NCBI RefSeq assembly: GCF_004210375.1 | Contig: NC_134833.1 | Span: forward strand, 23,626,063 to 23,690,062 | Direction of reading: 5' to 3' | DNA from: Tachypleus tridentatus | Taxonomy: Eukaryota > Arthropoda > Merostomata > Xiphosura > Limulidae | DNA: 64,000 bases | Shown: piece by piece, positions 10,841 to 21,224 of the stretch | Layout: the number at the start of each line of letters is the position of its first letter | Position numbering within the stretch: the stretch's first letter is position 1 | Position numbers and translations under genes: made by a program | The notes under the pieces: generated by a model | Databases searched by the model: none | The model's input: the letters and a program-made list of their open reading frames with translations, nothing else | What the model was told of the DNA's origin: nothing

Positions 10841-11700
10841 GGACTGCTTGTTCTTGATGACGAGAACTACACTTGAAATAAAAACGGCTGGTATGGGTAT
10901 TAACGCTTTAGGTCATCTTCAGGTTAACAAAGAGAGTTTGCAACCGACCGTTGAAATGTCTTGGGGACGAGAGTATAAACGGGTACGGAATTGTAGGGGG
11001 CGTTGCATTTGGATGTTAGGTTTTTAATTAATACAGGTAAAGAGGTATTCCTTTATATTGGTTTAATTTTAGGTGCTGTATAAGTCGGGCTTCTTTGATT
11101 TTGCGTTTGTTTATATTTGTTTCCCAACTTAATATCTGGGTGTTTTCTATGGTTATGTGTTTATTTGACTTGTGTTCAAACACGTGTGAAGGTGTTTTTT
11201 TTTTTTTCTTTGAGTCTAGTTTCCATTTTTTCTGCTTGTTTCTCCAGTATAGAAGTCGTTGCATTGTATTTTATAAATTATGTTGGTGTTGTGTTTCTCA
11301 GTGTAGTTTTTACATAGTATGGACTATAGTTCTGTACCTGGTTTTTAAATAAATTTGGTGTTTATTGGAATATTGTGCTTTGTTATAAGTATTGTTGGTT
11401 ATTTTTTCACTGATGTCGGGAACATATGGTATACAGCAGTGTAAGGCTCTTGTATCTTGGGATTTATTTTTGTTGATCTGGGTATGTGCGTATAATTTTT
11501 TTCCACAATTTTTAAGGTAATGTGTTGCTGTTGATGAAGGGTTGTTTTATTTTGTTTATTTCATCGTTAATTTTATCTGGCGAGCATGGTTTTGTGGCTG
11601 AGAATGTATAGTCCAGTATGGGTGATTTTTCAGTGGATGTCTTTTTGGAACTGTGTATTAGTTCTAGTGATTCTGAGGTTAAGAAATGCTATTTGGTTAG
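10841..11700 (-). mobile_element. Penelope-like retroelement, 3' part
   Basis: Truncated minus-strand element interrupting the minisatellite. It holds the decayed C-terminal coding region (11028-11640) followed, towards lower coordinates, by a 3' UTR (10841-11027) also found in two other places here (11700-11897 and 33436-33541). The UTR carries TTTGTTAACCTGAAGATGACC and ACCCATACCAGCCGTTTT on the minus strand. Everything upstream of the RT thumb region is missing, so the copy is dead. Confidence 0.75.
11028..11640 (-). pseudogene. Penelope-like RT thumb and GIY-YIG endonuclease remnant
   Basis: Penelope-like elements encode a reverse transcriptase fused to a C-terminal GIY-YIG nuclease. Read on the minus strand, fragments appear in the expected order: a linker resembling the post-RT region (PDKINDEINKIKQ, about 11540-11600), IPYVPDISEKI (about 11400-11440), the nuclease core NIIYKIQC then YTGETSR (about 11213-11290), and an open C-terminal stretch of 78 codons with HVFEHKS and KRKIKEARLIQHLKLNQ ending at the stop at 11028. 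The YTGETSR frame and the following C-terminal frame differ, with an A-rich run between them, and further frameshifts and stops lie upstream. Motif order is seen; family identity is from knowledge of these elements. Not functional. Confidence 0.75.
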
Positions 11701-11897
11701 CTTTTCCTGTTCACAGGTAAACTTAAAATCCCCTACAATCCCATAACCCTTCATAACTCGTCTCTGAGACATGTGTATGACAGCGGTGAGTTACAAAGTC
11801 TCTTTGTTAACCTAAAATCACCAGAGAAGGTCGTAACTTCTTCTCTGCTTACCAATAAAAGTGTTAATATCCATACCAGCCGTTATGAGATACATTG
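11700..11897 (+). mobile_element. Penelope-like 3' UTR, opposite orientation
   Basis: Plus-strand copy of the same 3' UTR found on the minus strand at 10841-11027. It has CCCCTACAATCCC, GTCTCTTTGTTAACCT, GAAGGTCGTAAC, ATATCCATACCAGCCGTTAT and GAGATACAT in order. The two copies point outward from the element, giving it inverted ends. GAAGGTCGTAAC resembles the 3' half of a hammerhead core (GAAAC), here mutated. Confidence 0.65.
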
Positions 11898-14262
11898 TTA
11901 AGTAGTTGCTTTCCCTCTAGTACTGTTAACTAGTTGCTTTACCTCCGGTGTTGTTAACTAGTTGCTTTCCCTCTAGTGTTCTTAACTAATTATTTTCTCT
12001 CTAGTACTCTTAACTAGTTATTTTCTCTCTAGTACTGTTAACTAGTTGCTTTCCCTCTAGTGTTGTTAACTAGTTGCTTTCCCTCTGGTGCTGTTAACTA
12101 GTTGCTTTCCCTCTGGTGCTGTTAACTAGTTGCTTTCCCTCTAGTGTTGTTAACTAGTTGCTTTCTCTCTAGTGTTATTAACTAGTTGCTTTCCCTCTAC
12201 TGTTGGTAACTAGTTGCTTTCCCTCTGGTGCTGTTAACTAGTTGCTTTCCCTCTGGTGCTGTTAACTAGTTGCTTTCTCTCTGGTGTTGTTAACTAGTTG
12301 CTTTCTCTTTAGTACTGTTAACTAGTTATTTTCTCTCCGATACTGTTAACTAGTTGCTTTCCCTCTACAATTGTTAACTAGTTGTTTCCCTATGGTGCTG
12401 TTAATTAGTTACTTTTCTTCTAGTATTGTTAACTAGTTGCTTTCCCTCTAGTGTTGTTAACTAGTTATTTTCTCTCTAGTTCTGTTAACTAGTTATTTTC
12501 TCTCTGGTACTGTTAACTAGTTGCTTTCCCTCTGGTGTTGTTAACTAGTTGCTTTCTCTCTAGTGTTGTTAACTAGTTGCTTTCCCTCTACTGTTGTTAA
12601 CTGGTTATTTTCTCTATAGTACTGTTAACTAGTTAATTTGTCTCTAGTACTGTTAACTAGTTGCTTTCCCTCTGGTGCTGTTAACTAGTTGCTTTCCCTC
12701 TTGTGTTGTTAACTAGTTATTTTCTCTCTAGTACTGTTAACTAGTTAATTTGTCTCTAGTACTGTTAACTAGTTAATTTGTCTCTAGTACTGTTAACTAG
12801 TTGCTTTCCCTCCGGTGCTGTTAACTAGTTGCTTTCCCTCTATTGTTGTTAACTAGTTGCTTTCCCTCTACCGTTGTTAACTAGTTATTTTCTCTCTAGT
12901 ACTGTTAACTAGTTGCTTTCTTTCTGGCGCTGTTAACTAGTTGCTTTCTCTCTAGTATTGTTAACAAGTTGCTTTCCCTGTAGTGCTGTTAATTAGTTGC
13001 TTTCCTTCTAGTATTGTTAACTAGTTGCATTCCCTCTGGTGCTCTTAATTCGTTGCTTTCCTTCTAGTGTTGTTAATTAGTTGCATTCCCTCTAGTGTTT
13101 TAACTAGTTATTTTCTCTCTAGTATTGTTTACTAGTTGCTTTCCCTCTGGTGCTGTTAATTAGTTGCTTTTCTTCTATTGTTGTTAATTAGTTGTTTTCT
13201 CTTTGGTGCTGTGAATTAGTTGTTTCCTTCTAGTGTTGTTAATTAGTTGCTTTCCTTCTAGTGCTGTTAACTAGATGTTTTCCCTCTAGTGTTGTTAACT
13301 AGTTATTTTCTCTCTAGTACTGTTAACCAGTTGCTTTCCCTCTGGTGTTGTTAACTAGTTGCTTTCCCTCTAGTGTTGTTAATTAGTTGCTTTCCCACTG
13401 GTGCTGTTAATTAGTTGCTTTTCTTCTAGTGTTGTTAATTAGTTGCTTTCCCTCTAGTATTGTTAACTAGTTGCTTTCCCTCTGGTGCTGTTAACTAGTT
13501 GCTTTCTCTTTAGTATTGTTAACTAGTTGCTTTCCCTCTAGAATTGTTAACTAGTTGTTTCCCTGTGGTGCTGTTAATTATTTGCTTTTCTTCTAGTATT
13601 GTTAACTAGTTGCATTCCCTCTGGTGCTCTTAATTCGTTGCTTTCCTTCTAGTGTTGTTAATTAGTTGCATTCCCTCTAGTGTTTTAACTAGTTATTTTC
13701 TCTCTAGTATTGTTTACTAGTTGCTTTCCCTCTGGTGCTGTTAATTAGTTGCTTTTCTTCTATTGTTGTTAATTAGTTGTTTTCTCTTTGGTGCTGTGAA
13801 TTAGTTGTTTCCTTCTAGTGTTGTTAATTAGTTGCTTTCCCTCTGGTGCTGTTAATTCGTTGCTTTCCTTCTAGTGTTGTTAATTAGTTGCATTTCCTCT
13901 GGTGCTGTTAATTAGTTGCTTTTCTTCTATTGTTGTTAATTAGTTGTTTTCTCTTTAGTGCTGTTAACTAGTTGCTTTCCCTCTAGTGTTGTCAACTAGT
14001 TGATTTCCCTCTGGTGCTGTTAATTAGTTGCTTTCCTTCTAGTGTTGTGAATTAGTTGCATTCCCTCTGGTGCTGTTAATTAGTTGCTTTCCCTCTAGTA
14101 TTGTTAACTAGTTGCTTTTTTTCTAGTATTGTTAACTAGTTGCTTTTTTTCTAGTACTGTTAACTAGTTGCTTTTCTTTTAGTACTGTTAACTAGTTGCT
14201 TTTCTTCTTGTGCTGCTCAGTAGTTATTTTCTTTTTAGTACTGTGACTAAGTTTCTCTCTGT
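11898..14262. repeat. 28-bp minisatellite, monomeric block
   Basis: About 84 copies of a CTGTTAACTAGTTGCTTTCC + CTCTAGTG-type monomer without the alternating dimer of the first block. Variation sits at TAGT/TGGT, ACTAG/ATTAG and TGC/TAT. A stretch around 13090-13260 recurs nearly unchanged at about 13680-13830, a segmental copy. The core matches the family A SINE body. Confidence 0.95.
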
Positions 14263-14334
14263 AACACAGAGATTTCCAATCTATGTGCCCTTAATCAGTG
14301 GTAATCCGCTGAAATGATTCATATTTACAGAAAA

Positions 14335-14611
14335 GGCCCGGCATGGTCAGGTGGTTAAGGCACTCGACTCGAAATCGGAGGGTCGCGGGTTCGAACCCCA
14401 GTTACACCAAACATGCTCGCCTTTTCAGCCGTGGGGGCGTTATAATGTTATGGTTAATCCCATTATTCGATGGTAGAAGAATAGCCCAATAGTTGGCGGT
14501 GGATGGTGATGACTAGCTGTCTTCCTTCTGGTCTTACACTGATAAATTATTGACGGCTAGCGCAGATAGCCCTCGAGTAGCTCTGCGCGAAATTAAAAAA
14601 GACAAACAAAA
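14335..14611 (+). mobile_element. family A SINE, full length
   Basis: GGCCCGGCATGGTCAGGTGG head with GGTTCGAACCCC B box, complete body, GCGCGAAATT tail. ACAGAAA flanks both ends as a target duplication. It lies just after the SINE-like minisatellite. Confidence 0.93.
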
Positions 14612-15204
14612 CATCACAGAAAGGTTTTATGCATAAATTCGCACACCTAGAAACAATAGCAAATAGACTCCTACACAGTGCAATAAACTATTTTAACATA
14701 AATTGAAGAAAAAATGAATTAGCAAACAAACTAGACAGATACTGTTTACATGATGAAGATAGTCCTAAACAACTTTCCCCTGTGAATATATATATTCAAA
14801 TAAAACAAAAAGGCCACCTATAAACTAGACTTCACATTAGTTTAGGGATTAATTACTAAACATTGAAAGGTTGTTTTTATGTAAACTTTTTATAATTAAT
14901 ACCTAACTAATGAAAGTGAAATTAATTATGGAATTATAAAGAGAAAATGTTTTATTTGCACCAAGTGTATGTGTAGATCGTGCACGGACATTGCCCAGAA
15001 AGGGGCCTGAGTAAGTGCGGGTTACCCTGGCCCTCGTGTACCCGTAAGGGTTTTCTTGTGACTCATACCATATTAGAAATCATGTAACCAGCAAGGTCAT
15101 CTATCCACATATTTGGTGAATAAGTAGAAAACGATGTTTTTAGAAACTGGCGCGGACTCTTATCGGCAAATCTACAATTTCTTTGTCTTCAAAGGCTCAA
15201 TTTA
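14612..15204. other. nothing recognised
   Basis: AT-rich except for a GC-richer patch at 14976-15055 (AAGTGCGGGTTACCCTGGCC). No coding or repeat identity seen. Confidence 0.3.
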
Positions 15205-15312
15205 ATTTTGAGATAATACACTAGAGGGAAAGCCGTTTGTTACCCGCATCCACCACCACCTATATGGATATTTTCGTCCGATCGAATAGCGAGATTTAAC
15301 CGTCACTATTAT
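15205..15312 (-). mobile_element. degenerate family A SINE leading into an array
   Basis: ACTAGAGGGAAAGCCG, CATCCACCACCACC, GATCGAATAGCGAGATTTAA and CCGTCACTATTATAATG follow the minus-strand SINE order. The copy runs without a break into the first unit of the following tandem array. Confidence 0.6.
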
Positions 15313-17062
15313 AATGTACTGAGTCACACCCAGCATAACTGTAGGCTTTATCACAGATACGACAAATACCACCATTATAATGTACTGAGTCACACCCAGC
15401 ACAACAGTATGATTTATCACAGATAAGACAAATATCACCATTATAATGTACTGAGTCACACCCAGCATAACTGTAGGCTTTATCACAGATAAGACAAATA
15501 TCACCATTATAATGTAGAGTCACACCCAGCATAACTGTAGGCTTTATCACAGATAAGACAAATATCACCATTATAATGTAGAGTCACACCCAGCATAACT
15601 GTAGGCTTTATCACAGATAAGACAAATATCACCATTATAATGTACTGAGTCACACCCAGCATAACTGTAGGCTTTATCACAGATACGACAAATACCACCA
15701 TTATAATGTACTGAGTCACACCCAGCACAACAGTATGATTTATCACAGATAAGACAAATATCACCATTATAATGTACTGAGTCACACCCAGCATAACTGT
15801 ATGTTTTATCACAGATAAGACAAATATCACCATTATAATGTAGAGTCACACCCAGCATAACTGTAGGCTTTATCACAGATAAGACAAATATCACCATTAT
15901 AATGTAGAGTCACACCCAGCATAACTGTAGGCTTTATCACAGATAAGACAAATATCACCATTATAATGTACTGAGTCACACCCAGCATAACTGTAGGCTT
16001 TATCACAGATACGACAAATACCACCATTATAATGTACTGAGTCACACCCAGCACAACAGTATGATTTATCACAGATAAGACAAATATCACCATTATAATG
16101 TACTGAGTCACACCCAGCATAACTGTAGGCTTTATCACAGATAAGACAAATATCACCATTATAATGTAGAGTCACACCCAGCATAACTGTAGGCTTTATC
16201 ACAGATAAGACAAATATCACCATTATAATGTAGAGTCACACCCAGCATAACTGTAGGCTTTATCACAGATAAGACAAATATCACCATTATAATGTACTGA
16301 GTCACACCAGCATAACTGTAGGCTTTATCACAGATACGACAAATACCACCATTATAATGTACTGAGTCACACCCAGCACAACAGTATGATTTATCACAGA
16401 TAAGACAAATATCACCATTATAATGTACTGAGTCACACCCAGCATAACTGTAGGCTTTATCACAGATAAGACAAATATCACCATTATAATGTAGAGTCAC
16501 ACCCAGCATAACTGTAGGCTTTATCACAGATAAGACAAATATCACCATTATAATGTAGAGTCACACCCAGCATAACTGTAGGCTTTATCACAGATAAGAC
16601 AAATATCACCATTATAATGTACTGAGTCACATCCACCATAACTGTATGCTTTATTACAGATAAGACAAATATCACCATTATAATGTAGAGTCACACTCAG
16701 CATAACTGTTGGCTTTATCACAGATAAGACAAATACCACCATTATAATGTACTGAGTCACACCCAGCATAACTGTATGTTTTATCACAGATAAGACAAAT
16801 ACCACCATTATAATGTACTGAGTCACACCCAGCATAACTGTAGGCTTTATCACAGATAAGACAAATACCACCATTATAATGTATTGAGTCACACCCAGTA
16901 TAACTGTAGGCTTTATCACAGATAAGACAAATACCACTATTATAATGTACTGAGTCACACCCAGCATAACTGTAGGCTTTATCACAGATAAGACAAATAC
17001 CACTATTATAATGTACTGAGTCACACCCAGCATAACTGTTGGCTTTATCACAGATAAGATCT
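15308..17062. repeat. 66/64-bp minisatellite with 326-bp higher-order unit
   Basis: About 27 copies of a unit starting ATTATAATGTACTGAGTCAC and continuing through CAGCATAACTGTAGGCTTT. Units are 66 bp, or 64 bp when GTACTGAGT becomes GTAGAGT. Five-unit blocks (three of 66, two of 64) repeat every 326 bp, visible at 15507, 15833, 16159 and 16484 (one base lost near 16308). The right third (16680-17060) lacks this order and is more uniform. Short reading frames repeat with the period and are not taken as genes. Confidence 0.95.
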
Positions 17063-17576
17063 ACGTTGTAAGTACACAGATATGCTGTTTTATCAAGCTT
17101 ATGATATCTCTATCAAAAATGTATTAAACATGTTTTAGAACTTTTGTTGTAATTTGTAGCGTGTATATTAAAATAGCTTTGAGGAATCCAATACGTAAAT
17201 CATTCTCTGTTGAATATGATTCTTTTAAAGTTTTACGATTTCATAAACTCCAAAAATAAATAATTGCCTTCACCAGAAGTTATTCCCAAAATAAAATGTC
17301 TTTAAACTTTTAATTAATCGTTGAAATAGTTGTAGTTCTTACCTCGGACGTTTATCGACTGATATTGTTGGTTTGAATAACTTCACAATGAACAAAAACT
17401 CCAAAGTAAAAAAAAAAAAAAATACGTTTTCCCACTCTAACTCAAAAGCGATATAATGCATAAGTTTCGATTTTTTAAAATTTAATTTACATGTATTATT
17501 CCTGTTTTACAACTCAATTTTTAAGGTCTCAAATATTGGGTTTGCCCCTGGATGCACAAATTCTTCCTTTTTTTAA
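17063..17576. other. nothing recognised
   Basis: AT-rich, with an A-run at about 17409-17422. Confidence 0.3.
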
Positions 17577-17852
17577 GGCCCCAGCATGGCCAGGTGGGTT
17601 AAGGCGTTCGACTCGTAATCTGAGGGTCGCGTGTTCGAATCCCCGTGGCACCAAATACTTGCTTTTTCAGCCGTGTGGGGGTTATAACATGACGGTCAAT
17701 CCCACTATTTATTGATAAAAGAGTAGCCCACGAGTTGGCGGTGGGTGGTGATGACCAACTAACTGCCTTCCCTCTCGTCTTACGCTGCTAAATTAGAGAC
17801 GGCTAGTGCAGGTAGCCCTCGTGTCACTTTGTACAAAATTCAAAAAACAAAC
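17577..17852 (+). mobile_element. family A SINE, full length
   Basis: GGCCCCAGCATGGCCAGGTG head, GTTCGAATCCCC B box, ending CAAAAAACAAA. CTTTTTTAA-type target duplication on both sides. Confidence 0.92.
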
Positions 17853-18035
17853 TTTTTTAAATCGAAGCTTACGACAGACAAAAACGTAAAATGATTCTGT
17901 GATTAATTGTGTGGAATCAACTGGAAGTAAACTGTATGTAAACATGTCGATAATTACTGGTGAAAACGTATTTGGTGATTTTATATTGTCATTTGTGAAA
18001 CTAATAATATATATAGGAAACATCGTACTAACTGA

Positions 18036-18425
18036 AGGCTGGTATGACCTGGCGATTAGAATGATTCATACACAAACTGAGAGTCGAACTTCTGCCTTCA
18101 AACATGCATATACCTTTCAGTTTTGAGGGTTGGTACGATGTCACGGTAATTCCACATTTTGTTGATTAATAGTTTATCAAGAATTGCCAGTGGATGGTGT
18201 TGACAAGCTGTCTTCTTCTAGTCGATTACTTCTAAATTTAGGATGGCTAGGGGCAGTTAGTGTGTGTTTTCTTATAGCAGAGCCACATTGGGCTATCTGC
18301 TGAGTCCACCGAGGGGAATTGAGCCCCTGGTTTTAGCTTTGTAAATCCGTAGACTTACCGCTGTATCAGAGGGAGACAGGGCAGTTAGTTCTTGAGTAGC
18401 ATTGAAGGAAATTGAACAAACAAAC
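18036..18425 (+). mobile_element. old family A SINE split by a younger SINE
   Basis: Diverged plus-strand copy (GGCTGGTATGACCTGG head; GATGTCACGGTAATTCCAC; GCCAGTGGATGGTGTTGACAA; TTTAGGATGGCTAGGG). It breaks at GGGCAGTTAGT and resumes at 18379 with the same 11 bases and the tail TTGAACAAACAAACAAA. Confidence 0.75.
18262..18378 (-). mobile_element. family C SINE nested in a family A SINE
   Basis: Minus-strand family C copy: GTGTGTTTTCTTATAGCAGAG tail complement, CACCGAGGGGAATTGAGCCC B-box region and TAAATCCGTAGACTTACCGC A-box side. It is flanked by a perfect 11-bp target duplication, GGGCAGTTAGT, at 18251-18261 and 18379-18389. Confidence 0.92.
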
Positions 18426-20009
18426 AAACCTAATGTTTCTAAACTAAATCAGTGTTGTAAATGCTTCGTTTTTGACACACTCTTTCATGAGTATTGCATC
18501 ACAGCCACAAACTATTAGATATAAAACTATTAAATGAGACCAGCGGCCATAGCTGATCCACTCAAATATTTTGAACAATTGTCCAGTAGGTGATAGTATA
18601 AAGATGAACACGTGACTGGATTTACATGTAAACTGACCTTGTATTTTTCTACAGTGTGAAACTTAGAGATGAAAATATAACTAGAGCTTTGAGATAAACC
18701 TACAATCTGTGATTCTGCTGAATATTGAACATAAAGACGGAGGTATGATTTAAACATTCAACCAAATGTACAATATTGAGTATAGAACATAAATATTAAT
18801 TCAACATTTCAGACTTCATATAAATTTACGAGGTATTGTTTTACTGACTTTATAACAACATTAGATAAAGATTAACACACAATTTCAGCCTTAATATCTA
18901 CTGAATTCAGAATTCTGTTAAAGGTTTGAATCTTACCTGGACAAGAACAACACTACAAAAACCCAGTGTACCATTTCCGTCTCACACATTGTCACAGTAG
19001 GTCATTGTAGACGACTCGAATGACGGAGCAGTCACCATATTTATATATATAAAAGAAGTTCTAACAATGTAAATAGACATAAATGTAATGCATTACGGAC
19101 GTTTATTTCACTCCAGTTCCGTAACGCACACTAAATGCAGGGACAGAACAACGAACGTGGTGATGGACAGCAGGAGAAATGACTCTAATTTTTTTTTTAT
19201 CATTTTCTTCTATATATAGATTTTTTTTTTCCTCTTCGCTATGTTCGACAGTTCTGCTATGTTATTAACGCTACACATTCCACAGTTCGAGTACCTCCCG
19301 TAGCTGGTGGTCCCCCAAGGTTTGATCCCCCATGTATACAACAGCTGTTAGTTTTTGCGCTTCTGGCGGTAGTAAAGCTGGGTAAATATATATCGTCCCC
19401 TGTCTTGAGAGTATTTCTTTCTCTGTGGGAAGTGTGATGGTTGGGTTGGTACTAAAAGTACGGTGGACTCTCGAAGTGACGTCATTTCCGTTTAGTCATC
19501 AGAAATAGTTACTGATTTTCAGCCTGGAAATTATCAACGCTCGAAGAGTCACAAATATTTCAAAGTTGTGCTCTACAAGTTTCAAACCGCTACCTATTTT
19601 CTGACGTAACTTCCGCTTATTTAGTTTTGATAAAGCGGACACTGACGGTTTCACTTGTGTGGCTCACTAAGGGGTACAGAAAAGTACAAACGTTTCAACG
19701 AAACTTGTTGTATTATTTGTTTATACAGCAGCAACAGTTTTTGTGTGTTTCCTAGATCCAGTTACTCTAATGAAATCACGTGAACCATGAAACATCGTTT
19801 CATAGTGTAGCTGTTTCCAGTTGGTTGTTTTTTTCTCTATTCCTCACGCTTTCATTTCACGCTTTCACGAGTTGTAGTTCTTTACGGTTTTATTTGTTTC
19901 TAAATTTAGGGTATACTTATGCAACAAGAAGGTTTTAAAAGTTTTTCAAGTGAAAAGATTATTATTTTCTGTCTGATTTATATTTCGAGGTCGTTTGCTT
20001 CTCAGTTTT
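18426..20009. other. no gene or repeat recognised
   Basis: AT-rich DNA with T-runs near 19180-19230. A TGACGTCA palindrome lies at 19477-19484 and TCTGACGTAACTTCCG near 19600. No reading frame or splice pattern supports a gene. Confidence 0.3.
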
Positions 20010-20135
20010 AAAGCAAAGTCAAATTGGGTTCGATCTCTACTGTGCCCATTGCAAAGGGAGGTGAATCAAACCCCGAAATTTGGCATTGAACCTCCGTAGA
20101 CTTATCAGTGTCCCATCAAGAGAAAGGGGACATTT
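20010..20135 (-). mobile_element. degenerate family C-like SINE
   Basis: AAATTGGGTTCGATCTCTAC, GGTGAATCAAACCCCGAAAT, CTCCGTAGACTTATCAGTGTC: a worn minus-strand relative of the 18262-18378 element. Confidence 0.6.
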
Positions 20136-20362
20136 TCGGGGTTGAGAGCCAAACTTAGAAGTAGAGGGAGAGTTTCCGATTAAATATCAGAAACAGAAAG
20201 TAAAAAGTGACAAAACCGAGCAAGAATTGTATCCACTTTAAACTAGCACAGAAAAATAATATAAATATAATAGAGACAGTATTCTTTGTTTCTCTCTTGC
20301 AGAAGCTTATGTGCATATTTATTTTTCTATATACTTCCTTATTCGTTATTCTTTCGGCTTAG

Positions 20363-20633
20363 TTTGGTTTGTTTTCAATTTCACGCAAAGCTACACGAGG
20401 GCTATCTGCGCTAGCCGTCCGTAATTGAGCAGTGTAAGACAAGTTGGAAGGCAGTTAGTCATCAGCACCAACCGCCAACTGTTGGGCTACTCTTTTACCA
20501 ACGAATAGTGGGATTGACCGTTACATTATAACGCCCTCACGCTGAAAGGGCGAGCATGTTTGGTGTGACAGAGATTCGAACCTACGACCCTCGGATTACG
20601 AGTCGAGTACTTTAACCACCTGGCCATGCCAGA
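20363..20633 (-). mobile_element. family A SINE, full length
   Basis: GGTTTGTTTTCAATTTCACG tail complement through AACCACCTGGCCATGCCAG. All parts present, with moderate divergence. Confidence 0.92.
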
Positions 20634-21008
20634 TTTTTTTCACATTTTACTAATTTGGTATGTAAATAATCCGATTTGTATCTCTAAGTAAAAAACAAAA
20701 GCCAACAAACAGCTTTATATTTCTTTGTATAAAATAGCGTAGTAAATGAAACGCGCAGTATTTGCTAAAGGTTTAGCTAAATTAACTTCCTAAAACAACG
20801 TGAAAATGGTAGAAATGTCCATAGTGTAAGGCCATAAAATCTTTTTGTATACGCTAGTTTTCATGTGTTCAATTCAAGTAAAACTGACGTGTCTTAGATG
20901 CCAACGTACAAATATCCAACCATAAAATGTGAGTGGAAGCTATAAAATCATAAACCAATCATATTAGTAGTTTATAAATTCACAATACTTTGTTTTCTCT
21001 GTATTCCG

Positions 21009-21224
21009 GGTTGGCATGGCGTGGTGATTAGGGCGTCGGACTTGCTCCCAACACGCTCGCCCTTTTAGCCTTGAGGGCGTTATAACGCAACTGTCAATAC
21101 GTTGGTAAAAGAATAGCTAAAGAGTTTGGGACGGATGGTGACGACTACCTGTCTCTCACTGTTAAATTATGGGTGGCTATTTTAGATAGCGCTCAAGTAG
21201 CTTTACGCGAAATTTAAAACGAGC
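21009..21224 (+). mobile_element. family A SINE with deleted head segment
   Basis: Begins GGTTGGCATGGCGTGG but jumps from GGACTTG to CCAACACGCTCGCCC, losing about 50 bases including the B box. Body and tail follow. Confidence 0.85.

Noticed and set aside
10849-10876. Hammerhead core on the plus strand (TTGATGACGAG...CTTGAAA)
   Set aside because: The invariant C before TGATGA is replaced and the G needed before AAA is used up in stem II; it is also antisense to the element.
14335-14410. True tRNA gene
   Set aside because: All tRNA-like sequences here (this and about 40 others) continue into the SINE body, have imperfect stems and no terminator run; they are SINE heads.
15202-17051. Series of 60-167-codon minus-strand frames with VIFVLSVIKPTVMLGV-type repeats
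   Set aside because: They recur at exactly the array period in several overlapping frames; by-products of the 66/64-bp repeat.
16548-17051. 167-codon frame in the right end of the 66-bp array
   Set aside because: Open only because these units are all 66 bp, a multiple of three; no independent support.
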